50,206 nucleotides of DNA, taken from DALYLB01 sp046154695 (GTDB lineage: Bacteria; Acidobacteriota; Blastocatellia; RBC074). The DNA is taken from contig JBJXFI010000100.1 in NCBI GenBank assembly GCA_046154695.1, forward strand, positions 1 to 50,206, read 5' to 3'. Each line of letters begins with the position of its first letter. Within the stretch, counting starts at the first letter, position 1. Positions 40,670 through 50,206 of this stretch are shown one piece after another. The position numbers were made by a program, and so were the translations under genes. The notes under the pieces are model-generated. The model did not search any database and had not been told where the DNA came from. It saw only the letters and a program-made list of their open reading frames with translations.

Positions 40670-42179
40670 CAATTTGATCCTTCCAGTGGTGAGCTTCAGC
40701 GTGTTTATGCCGCTCGCGCTTTGCTTCGTCATATGGCGGCGGACGAGCGTCGAACAGGCGCGCCGTTGGACGGCGGCAGCCCTGGCGCTGAGTTTTGCCG
40801 CCCTGCTGACCGCAAGCGTCGCGGTTGCGCGCGCTCCGGACGCGCGTTTCACCGAAATCTTCTGGCAGTGGTTTGTGGTCGATGCGCTGAATGCCATTCC
40901 GTTGCCCCTCTTTACCGCGCTGGTGCTGGGCGTGGCAGTGGCCGCTCCCAGACGAAAATTGTCGCCGCAATGGTTCGCCGGCCTGTTGTGGTTGAGCGCG
41001 ACGACGAACGCCGCTTATGCCGCGAACAATCTCGTGATTTTTGTGCTGGGCTGGGCCGGTTCGCTGGCTCCGTTTTTGTTTACGCGCGCGTTCGTGCGCC
41101 GTTCCTTTCCTTCCGACGGGAACGGTGCGGCGGCCGACAACTCGACTGCCGGAAAAAGCGCGCTGCCGTTATTTGCGCGGATCGTCTTGTCGATGAGCCT
41201 GGTGAGTTTGTGCATCGGCGCGGCGCTGCTGGCCTATGCCGCGCCGCGGGGAACCTGGCGCGATGCGTTGAGCCTTACCGTGGCGAGAACGGGTGATTTC
41301 CAGTTGTTATTCATCGCGTTCGCCTTTTTGATGGGCGCGGTGGTTTTGCGAAAAGGAATCTTTCCCGCCCATTTCTGGGTGGTGACCTCGTTTGAGCAGG
41401 GATCGCTCCTGCCGATGACGCTGCTGGTGAATGGGCATCTCGGCGCGTTTCTGATCGCGCGCATTGTGTTGCCGTTATTGCCCGATGTCGCCCATAGCGC
41501 TTGGCCGCTCTTCAGCAATTTAGGGTTGTTTACGGCGGCGTACGCGGCGCTGCTCGCGTTCGTTGCGCGCGCTCCGCGCCGGTTGTTCGCGCTGCTGGCG
41601 ATCAGTCAATCGGCTTTTTTGTTGACGGGGCTGGAAAGCAACACATCGGTCGGCATTGCCGGATCGCTGGTGCTTTGGCAGGTGGTCGCCGTTTCGATCA
41701 CGATGCTGGCGGCGGTATATTCGGGTCTGGAAGCGCGCCTGGGAGCAGCTCTCGAAAATGGCGGCTTCCTCGGTCTGGCCGTGGGCGCGCCGCGGTTGGC
41801 GGTCTTTTTCGCCGCTGGCGGGCTGGCGCTTGTGGGGCTGCCGCTTACACTGGGATTTCCCGCTGAAGATCTGCTGTTGCAGGGCACGCTTGCCGCCAAT
41901 CCATATCTCGGCGTAATTCTGCCTGTCGTGACCGCGCTGAATGCCTTCAGCGTCGTGCGATTGTTCGCGCGGCTTTTTCTGGGCCGCCCGACCGCAGCCG
42001 CGCACGATCTGGCGGACGCGCTGCCGCGGGAACGATGGGTCCTGACTGTGGCCATGCTGTTTTTAGTGATGGGCGGACTATTTCCGGCTCCCTTGATCAA
42101 GTTGCCGGCATTGGCGGCGGAGCGCATTGTTCGGCTGGTTTCCGGATCGCCGGACACCCCGGCCCGGCGGCATGACTAA
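40653..42179 (+). CDS. NuoL/ND5-like proton channel, DabB-type subunit 2
   Basis: This 508-aa membrane protein is a second NuoL-like subunit. Its start (ATG 40653, or 40662 reading MPDNLILP) lies inside the end of the previous gene, giving tight translational coupling. Channel-like features include RKGIFPAHFWVVTSFEQGSL, an unusual variant of the NuoL helix, and NGHLGAFLIAR. The sequence is markedly diverged from subunit 1. DAB operons normally have one DabB; two antiporter-like subunits beside DabA is uncommon. Its stop is 2 nt before the terminator stem. Confidence 0.82.
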   Translation: MEPMPDNLILPVVSFSVFMPLALCFVIWRRTSVEQARRWTAAALALSFAALLTASVAVARAPDARFTEIFWQWFVVDALNAIPLPLFTALVLGVAVAAPRRKLSPQWFAGLLWLSATTNAAYAANNLVIFVLGWAGSLAPFLFTRAFVRRSFPSDGNGAAADNSTAGKSALPLFARIVLSMSLVSLCIGAALLAYAAPRGTWRDALSLTVARTGDFQLLFIAFAFLMGAVVLRKGIFPAHFWVVTSFEQGSLLPMTLLVNGHLGAFLIARIVLPLLPDVAHSAWPLFSNLGLFTAAYAALLAFVARAPRRLFALLAISQSAFLLTGLESNTSVGIAGSLVLWQVVAVSITMLAAVYSGLEARLGAALENGGFLGLAVGAPRLAVFFAAGGLALVGLPLTLGFPAEDLLLQGTLAANPYLGVILPVVTALNAFSVVRLFARLFLGRPTAAAHDLADALPRERWVLTVAMLFLVMGGLFPAPLIKLPALAAERIVRLVSGSPDTPARRHD

Positions 42180-42216
42180 CAAAACGGCCCGGCGAACGCG
42201 AGTTTGCCGGGCTGTT
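42180..42216. terminator. Intrinsic terminator, bidirectional
   Basis: AAACGGCCCGGC and GCCGGGCTGTTT pair around GAACGCGAGTTT. On the minus strand the stem is followed by TTTTGTT, a reasonable U tract; on the plus strand TGTTTC is weaker. It can end the DAB operon and the divergent minus-strand unit described at 42178-42356. Confidence 0.75.
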
Positions 42217-42288
42217 TCGGTAAGCTGGTCAGATTGACCGCAAGGGCATCCCTGCGAGCGTCCCAACGTCAGCAATGCAGGGCGACCC

Positions 42289-42324
42289 TCAGGTCGCAGC
42301 CACCTCACTGTGTCTTATACTCAT
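42289..42324 (-). CDS. Possible 11-residue ORF in the minus-strand transcript
   Basis: ATG at 42324 to TGA at 42289-42291 encodes MSIRHSEVAAT. A strong GGAGG lies 13 nt upstream, a little further than the optimum. Only the setting (a promoter, a strong ribosome site and a terminator) supports it; there is no homology evidence. A longer reading from 42308 would cross the terminator and is not favoured. Confidence 0.3.
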   Translation of the reverse strand: MSIRHSEVAAT

Positions 42325-42361
42325 ATGCTCTAGACCACCTCCTTTCTCAGTGTTACTTTGC

Positions 42362-42390
42362 ATCGTACTGATGACGTTCCCCCGCGTCAA
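42362..42390 (-). promoter_or_regulatory. Sigma-70-like promoter for the minus-strand small RNA
   Basis: TTGACG (42390-42385) and TACGAT (42367-42362) are spaced by 17 nt on the minus strand. Transcription would start near 42355 and run into the Shine-Dalgarno at 42343-42335. Confidence 0.6.
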
Positions 42391-42462
42391 TAAAAATTTT
42401 CACCTCTGAATATTTTCGTCCGGTGAGGAGGTTGTGCGGGCCCGCCGGGGAAGGGACGACCG

Positions 42463-43299
42463 ATGACCCGAGAGGAAGCGCGCGCGCGATTCATGGCGTT
42501 GGCGGGGCGGAGTGACGCCTGTCCGGCGCTGGATCGCGCCGCATTGCTGATTGCGGCCGAAGAGCATCCGTTGCTGGAAGTGGATGTCTGGATCGGGCGG
42601 CTCGATGAGATCGCGATGGCGGCCCGCCGGCATGACCGCCCCGAGCGTCCGCCGCATATGCGCGTTCTGGCGCTCGCCGAATGGCTCTCATCCGAGATGG
42701 GGTTTCACGGCAACGAGAGCAATTACAACGACGTGCGCAACAGTTATCTGCACGAAGTGATCGATCGTCGCACGGGCATTCCGATCACGCTCTCGGTGAT
42801 CTATATCGAGATCGCGCGGCGGCTGGGGTTCGAACTGCGGGGAGTCGGGATGCCCGGCCATTTTCTCGTGAAGTGCCGCGATGAGGAGCGGGAGATTCTG
42901 CTGGATCCATTCAATGGCGGCCGCCTCCTTTCGATGGAGGACTGTCGAGAGATGGTCGACCGGATGTATGGAGGATCGATGCCGTTTCGCGCGGAGTTCC
43001 TGGCCGCGGTGACGACCCGGCAGATCCTGACGCGCATGCTGCAAAATCTGAAGAGCATCTATTTAAACGCGAAGGACCATGCCCGCACCTTGAGCGTCAT
43101 CGAGCGGGTGTTGATTCTCAACCCCGACCTGGTGACCGAGATTCGCGATCGCGGGCTGGTCTGTCTAGGAATGGGGCGGTATGCGCAGGCGCGGATCGAT
43201 CTGGAAGACTACCTGCGCCGGAGCCCGCAGGCCGGTGACGCGCGGCGGATCCGGGAGCAATTGACGCAATTGAAGCAGAAGCAGGCGAGATTGAACTGA
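42463..43299 (+). CDS. SirB1-like transglutaminase-core protein with TPRs
   Basis: This 278-aa protein matches the SirB1 family (transglutaminase-like core 2 followed by TPR). The core has FHGNESNYNDVRNSYLHEVI, the RTGIPITLSVIYIEIARRLG region and VGMPGHFLVK, with a histidine where the catalytic His sits. The usual catalytic cysteine position reads RNSYLHEV, so enzymatic activity is doubtful. The C-terminus has TPR-like ARTLSVIERVLILNPD and RYAQARIDLEDYLRRSP. The role is unknown. GGGAAGGGACGACC precedes the ATG. The downstream palindrome is the terminator. Confidence 0.88.
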   Translation: MTREEARARFMALAGRSDACPALDRAALLIAAEEHPLLEVDVWIGRLDEIAMAARRHDRPERPPHMRVLALAEWLSSEMGFHGNESNYNDVRNSYLHEVIDRRTGIPITLSVIYIEIARRLGFELRGVGMPGHFLVKCRDEEREILLDPFNGGRLLSMEDCREMVDRMYGGSMPFRAEFLAAVTTRQILTRMLQNLKSIYLNAKDHARTLSVIERVLILNPDLVTEIRDRGLVCLGMGRYAQARIDLEDYLRRSPQAGDARRIREQLTQLKQKQARLN

Positions 43300-43316
43300 C
43301 GGGCGCCGGGAAAATA

Positions 43317-43362
43317 AAACCCGTTTGGAGTTCCGCCTTCAGGCGGAACTCCAAACGGGTTT
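43317..43362. terminator. Perfect 21-bp palindrome, bidirectional terminator
   Basis: The arms 43317-43337 and 43342-43362 are perfectly complementary with a TTCA loop and begin with AAAC and end with GTTT. It lies exactly between the convergent SirB1-like gene and rpsT, so it can terminate both. Its core GGCGGAACTCC matches the REP-like repeats at 1201 and relates to that at 14492. Confidence 0.8.
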
Positions 43363-43395
43363 CGAACGTCTCATTCGGCCGGATGCGGGAAGCGG

Positions 43396-43665
43396 CTATT
43401 TGACCTTGAGTTCGTTGACGTGCGAAGTCAGGCGGGCTTTGTACCGGGCGGCGGCGTTCCGATGCATGACGCCTTTCTGGACCGATTTGTCGATCACGGA
43501 GACGGTCTCGGGCAGGATCGTCTGGGCCTCATCGAACTGGCCGGCGTCGATCGCGGCGCGCATCTTCTTGATGGCGGTGCGGAGGCGGCTCCGGCCGGCA
43601 GTGTTGATGGCGTTGCGTTTGGCGTTCTGGCGGTCCCGCTTCTCTGCTGACTTATGGTTTGGCAT
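43396..43665 (-). CDS. rpsT: 30S ribosomal protein S20
   Basis: This 89-aa protein binds 16S rRNA and is required for 30S assembly. The N-terminus MPNHKSAEKRDRQNAKRN and LRTAIKKMRAAID are typical; the C-terminus is KGVMHRNAAARYKARLT. Lys and Arg are abundant throughout. Gene orientation is opposite to its neighbours. The promoter at 43742-43771 has TTGACA and TATACT. The leader of about 70 nt is compatible with S20 autoregulation of its own mRNA, which is known in other bacteria. Confidence 0.97.
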   Translation of the reverse strand: MPNHKSAEKRDRQNAKRNAINTAGRSRLRTAIKKMRAAIDAGQFDEAQTILPETVSVIDKSVQKGVMHRNAAARYKARLTSHVNELKVK

Positions 43666-43741
43666 GGGCGTTTCTCTTTGAAAAAATAGATGACCTGTGT
43701 GGATGGCCCGGAGGAGCGTCCACGCGTTTCACAAAGGAGCG

Positions 43742-43771
43742 AGTATAAGGATCCGCCGCGGGAGCTGTCAA
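43742..43771 (-). promoter_or_regulatory. Sigma-70 promoter for rpsT
   Basis: On the minus strand TTGACA (43771-43766, consensus) and TATACT (43747-43742) lie 18 nt apart. Transcription should start near 43735, giving a leader of about 70 nt before the rpsT ATG at 43665. Confidence 0.75.
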
Positions 43772-43823
43772 GCCGGGGGAGAGGCTTGTCTTGGGGCCGT
43801 CGCTCCCCCTAAGATGCGGGGGT

Positions 43824-44321
43824 ATGGCAAAAGTCCTTTCTTTGGAAGATCTCCGGGTGGAACGGGAGCGGCTGCGCCGGTTGGGCCGGCGGGTGGTGTT
43901 CACGAACGGTTGTTTCGATATTCTGCATCCGGGGCACGTGCGCTATCTGCGGCAGGCGCGGGAACTGGGAGACGCCCTGATTGTGGCGCTCAACAGCGAC
44001 CGGAGCGTGCGGGAGTTGAAAGGGCCCGGACGGCCGATTCTGCGCGAGGATGAGCGCGCCGAGGTGATGGCCGCGCTCGAGTGCGTGGAGTACGTGACGA
44101 TCTTCGATGAGCCGACGCCGCGCGAGGTGATCGCCGCGCTGCTGCCGGACGTGCTGGTCAAGGGCGGCGACTGGGGGATTGAGCGTATTGTCGGCCGCGA
44201 GGAGGTCGAGGCGGCGGGCGGGCGCGTGCTGAGCCTGCCGTTCGTTGACGGATCCTCGACGACCGATGTGATTGAAAGGATTTTGGAGCGATTGAACAAA
44301 GACCAGACGGGGCGGGAGTAA
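43824..44321 (+). CDS. rfaE2: ADP-heptose synthase, adenylyltransferase part (RfaE2)
   Basis: This 165-aa enzyme attaches AMP to D-glycero-beta-D-manno-heptose 1-phosphate in ADP-heptose synthesis for LPS core. VVFTNGCFDILHPGHVRYL contains the nucleotidyltransferase HxGH motif (HPGH); VALNSDRSVRELKGPGRPIL and VKGGDW are further signatures. It is the stand-alone C-terminal half of HldE; the kinase half is not in the window. The ATG at 43824 precedes AKVLSLEDL and is preferred to 43791, whose extra residues are proline-rich and unconserved. It is followed by mfd after 6 nt. Confidence 0.92.
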   Translation: MAKVLSLEDLRVERERLRRLGRRVVFTNGCFDILHPGHVRYLRQARELGDALIVALNSDRSVRELKGPGRPILREDERAEVMAALECVEYVTIFDEPTPREVIAALLPDVLVKGGDWGIERIVGREEVEAAGGRVLSLPFVDGSSTTDVIERILERLNKDQTGRE

Positions 44322-44327
44322 GGGGAA

Positions 44328-48011
<3,684 letters not shown>

Positions 48012-48060
48012 TGGAGCCCGTTTGGGGAATGCAAAAGAAAGCCCTTCCCTTTATACTTTT
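48012..48060 (+). terminator. Weak hairpin downstream of mfd
   Basis: GGGAA and TTCCC pair around a purine-rich loop, followed by TTTATACTTTT. The stem is only 5 bp, so termination would be inefficient. The following TATACT could serve as a -10 element for the helicase gene, but no -35 was found at the right distance. Confidence 0.25.
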
Positions 48061-48120
48061 CGCTCGCGTTTCTGTTTTTCCGATGGGCAGCTATGACAGA
48101 ACCCAAGTCTGATTTCTCGA

Positions 48121-50206
48121 ATGATGAATTCCGATCTGACCTTTTTTACAAATGAGCCGGGGAGAAGCCTGCGCGACCGTTTCCACGCCTTGCTCGGCGA
48201 GCATACGCGGTATTTCGACTGTTTGGTCGGTTACTTCTACCTGAGCGGCTTTCACCAAATCTCTTCCACGCTTGAAAAGGTGGAAAAGGTTCGCATTCTG
48301 ATCGGGCTGAAGACCAATCAGGCTGTTTATGATGGACTTCAAGCGGCAGAGCGGCAACGCCGCTTGGATTTTGTTTCGCATGCGGAAGCAAAAGAACGGT
48401 TGCCGCAAGAGATTCTCGACGATCTCGACAAATCGGACGATGCTCGGCAAGTCGAAGACGGCATTGCGAAATTCATTGCCTGGTGCCAATCGGGCAAGCT
48501 TGAAATCAAGGTCTATCCTTCCGAAAAGATCCATGCAAAGGTATACATCCTGACCTTTATCGACGGCCTTTTCGAGCGCGGCCACGTTATCACCGGTTCA
48601 AGCAACCTTTCGCAATCAGGATTGCAGGATAATCTCGAATTCAACGTCGAATTGAAGAATCGCGCGGACTACGAGTTCGCGCTGCAAAAATTCAATGAGT
48701 TGTGGGCGGATGCGGTCGATGTCTCGCCGCTCTATGTCGAGACCATTCAGGGGCAATCTTCCTTCGCGCAGTTTGATCCTTATCATCTTTATCTGAAATT
48801 CCTCTACGAATATTTCAAGGATGAGTTGAACCAACCGGAAGAGTTGGCGGATGCGTGGCTGCCTGGCAGTTTCAAAAAGCTCCGTTATCAGGAAGATGCT
48901 GTGCTCAGCGCACATAAAATCCTGGACGAGTACGGAGGCGTTTTCCTTTCGGATGTGGTTGGTCTGGGCAAAACCTACATGTCCGCGCTGCTGGCGCAGC
49001 AACTGCAGGGGCGGACATTGGTCATTGCCCCACCGGCTTTGATTGATCGTGACAATCCGGGGTCCTGGCCGAACGTCTTCAGTGATTTCCGCATTCCGCA
49101 GGCTGAATTTGAATCGCTGGGAAAGCTCGACGATCTGCTCCGACGCGACATCTCGAAATTCAGCAACGTCTTTATTGACGAAGCCCATCGCTTCCGCACC
49201 GAAACGACCGGCACTTATGAAAAGCTGGCGCAGATCTGCCGAGGCAAACGCATTGTGCTGGTCACGGCCACACCTCTCAATAATTCGCCGCGCGATATTC
49301 TCAGCCAAATCAAACTGTTTCAGCTCGGCAAAAACAGCACGATCCCCAATGTGCGCAATCTGGAAGCGTTCTTCAGTCGTCTGGAAAAGAGGTTGAAGGG
49401 CTTGGATCGCCAACGCGATCGCGACGAATACTTTCGCGTTGTGCAGGAAAACGCCAGAGAGATCAGAGAAAAAGTGCTGAAGTATGTGATGGTTCGCCGC
49501 ACGCGCAATGAGATTGAGAGGTATTACGAAGCTGATCTGGCCGCGCAGGATCTGAAATTCCCCCAGGTCGCGGACCCGGCGCCCTGTTTCTATCAATTCA
49601 GCCCGCAGGAAAACGCCATCTTCAGCAATGCGATTGAACTGCTGACACAGAAGTTCACCTATGCCCGCTATCGGCCGCTGACATATTACACAGGCGAATT
49701 GAGCGAGCAGGAACTGACCGGTCAACGCAATTTGGCGCGCTTTATGAAGGTGCTGTTGGTTAAACGACTGGAAAGCAGTTTTCACGCATTCCGGTTGACG
49801 CTGGAGCGCTTTATTCGTTCGTATGAGCTTTTCATTGCCGCCTGGCACAGTGGCGACGTATATCTGAGCAAACGGCATAGCGCGCGGCTCTTTGAGTTGC
49901 TGGAAAACGGCGACGATGAGGCGGTGGAAAAGCTGCTGGAACGCGATCAGGCGCAGCGCTTCGACGCAGCCGCTTTCACGCCAATGTTCATTCAGGATTT
50001 GCAGCGCGACCTGCAAACGTTGCGTGATATCCGCGGCGATTGGCAAACCATTAGGCGCGATCCGAAATGGGAAACCTTGCGGGCGCTACTGACCGGCATG
50101 GGCGACTGTTCGCAGGGCAAGCTGATTCTGTTCACTGAATCCAAAGAGACGGCGGAATATCTGGCCTTCAAAATCAGCGAGGACCTGGACGAGCAAGCGC
50201 TCCTGT
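48121..50206 (+). CDS. Phospholipase D-like/SNF2 helicase fusion (partial)
   Basis: The reading frame is open from the ATG at 48121 to the window edge (695 codons seen). It begins FFTNEPGRSLRDRF, then a phospholipase D-like region with H138-x-K140 (KIHAKVY) and TGSSNLSQSGL. A SNF2/DEAD-type helicase follows, with GLGKT (K284), IDEAH (353-356) and LVTATPLNN, and a C-terminal motor begins LILFTESKETAEYL. The canonical HKD aspartate is displaced, so nuclease activity is uncertain. Such PLD-helicase proteins often adjoin DNA methyltransferases and DUF4391 genes in restriction or defence loci; the partners would lie to the right. No promoter identified. Confidence 0.85.
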   Translation, partial: MMNSDLTFFTNEPGRSLRDRFHALLGEHTRYFDCLVGYFYLSGFHQISSTLEKVEKVRILIGLKTNQAVYDGLQAAERQRRLDFVSHAEAKERLPQEILDDLDKSDDARQVEDGIAKFIAWCQSGKLEIKVYPSEKIHAKVYILTFIDGLFERGHVITGSSNLSQSGLQDNLEFNVELKNRADYEFALQKFNELWADAVDVSPLYVETIQGQSSFAQFDPYHLYLKFLYEYFKDELNQPEELADAWLPGSFKKLRYQEDAVLSAHKILDEYGGVFLSDVVGLGKTYMSALLAQQLQGRTLVIAPPALIDRDNPGSWPNVFSDFRIPQAEFESLGKLDDLLRRDISKFSNVFIDEAHRFRTETTGTYEKLAQICRGKRIVLVTATPLNNSPRDILSQIKLFQLGKNSTIPNVRNLEAFFSRLEKRLKGLDRQRDRDEYFRVVQENAREIREKVLKYVMVRRTRNEIERYYEADLAAQDLKFPQVADPAPCFYQFSPQENAIFSNAIELLTQKFTYARYRPLTYYTGELSEQELTGQRNLARFMKVLLVKRLESSFHAFRLTLERFIRSYELFIAAWHSGDVYLSKRHSARLFELLENGDDEAVEKLLERDQAQRFDAAAFTPMFIQDLQRDLQTLRDIRGDWQTIRRDPKWETLRALLTGMGDCSQGKLILFTESKETAEYLAFKISEDLDEQALL

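Larger units (their letters stand above)
42178..42356 (-). ncRNA. Candidate small RNA or leader transcript, minus strand
   Basis: A complete minus-strand unit: promoter TTGACG/TACGAT, then AAGGAGGTGG (a strong Shine-Dalgarno), an 11-codon ORF starting 13 nt later (42324-42289; MSIRHSEVAAT), and hairpins. Stems include CGACC-TGAG-GGTCG (42296-42283) and CGCAGGG/CCCTTGCG (42256-42239). It ends at the intrinsic terminator at 42180-42216. Total about 175 nt. It converges on the DAB operon. It could be a dual-function RNA, a leader peptide or a structured sRNA. I cannot assign a known RNA family. Confidence 0.45.

Noticed and set aside
42078..42308. 76-codon minus-strand ORF reading through the intrinsic terminator
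   Set aside because: It would cross the terminator stem and run into the end of the second NuoL-like gene; the short ORF or a non-coding RNA fits better.
42333..42346. Match of CACCTCCTTTCT to the 3' end of 16S rRNA
   Set aside because: No adjoining rRNA sequence. It is better read on the minus strand as a Shine-Dalgarno, which is complementary to that rRNA end.
48093..48155. 20-codon ORF overlapping the helicase start (MTEPKSDFSNDEFRSDLFYK)
   Set aside because: No Shine-Dalgarno and no homology; it lies in another frame over the real start and is most likely chance.
48616..50046. Open frame of about 475 codons opposite the helicase
   Set aside because: The plus strand encodes the PLD-SNF2 protein with GLGKT and DEAH in order.

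Overview
The window is a GC-rich, Gram-negative chromosomal segment that looks like Acidobacteriota or a PVC-type phylum. That placement rests on two paired DUF1549/DUF1553 and DUF1501 modules, NHL-repeat proteins of the GYSGDGG type, many Tat-type leaders and a heptose-phosphate adenylyltransferase (LPS). No rRNA, tRNA or CRISPR array was seen, and the assignment is inference from gene content only.

Layout. 1-1.2 kb: an IS110-family transposase with a structured upstream region (possible bridge RNA), next to a REP-like hairpin. 1.2-8.4 kb: Gfo/Idh-type oxidoreductase, O-methyltransferase, cystathionine beta-synthase, CDF metal exporter, a tandem universal stress protein (minus) and a Tat-exported enolase-superfamily dehydratase. 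8.5-14.5 kb: P-type cation ATPase (minus), polysaccharide deacetylase overlapping a PhyH dioxygenase, and overlapping queC-queE. 14.5-24.1 kb: NHL protein (minus), then DUF1549/DUF1553, DUF1501, NHL, DUF1549/DUF1553 and DUF1501 on the plus strand, an exported-protein block of unknown function. 24.1-27.8 kb: a large orphan protein with a possible JAMM-like C-terminus, and a sarcosine oxidase-like flavoenzyme (both minus). 27.9-33.3 kb: diguanylate cyclase, membrane histidine kinase, Nfu scaffold (minus), YjbQ protein and a Na+/Ca2+ exchanger-like protein.

33.5-42.2 kb is the most coherent functional unit: an inorganic-carbon island with a decayed SulP N-terminal fragment, an intact SulP transporter, a beta-carbonic anhydrase, DabA, and two separate NuoL/ND5-like proteins where one DabB is usual. 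It probably imports bicarbonate and/or drives vectorial CO2 hydration. Just downstream, the minus strand holds a compact transcription unit of about 175 nt with a good promoter, a strong Shine-Dalgarno, an 11-codon ORF, hairpins and an intrinsic terminator. It is the best candidate here for an undescribed small RNA.

42.4-50.2 kb: SirB1-like protein, rpsT (minus, with a near-consensus promoter), rfaE2, mfd, and the start of a fused phospholipase D/SNF2 helicase that runs off the window and probably opens a restriction or defence locus. Several palindromic repeat families (REP-like GGAGTTCCGC palindromes, a 126-bp inverted-repeat element, and terminal repeats resembling REP/RAYT ends) sit at gene borders and in two cases overlap stop codons or C-terminal codons.
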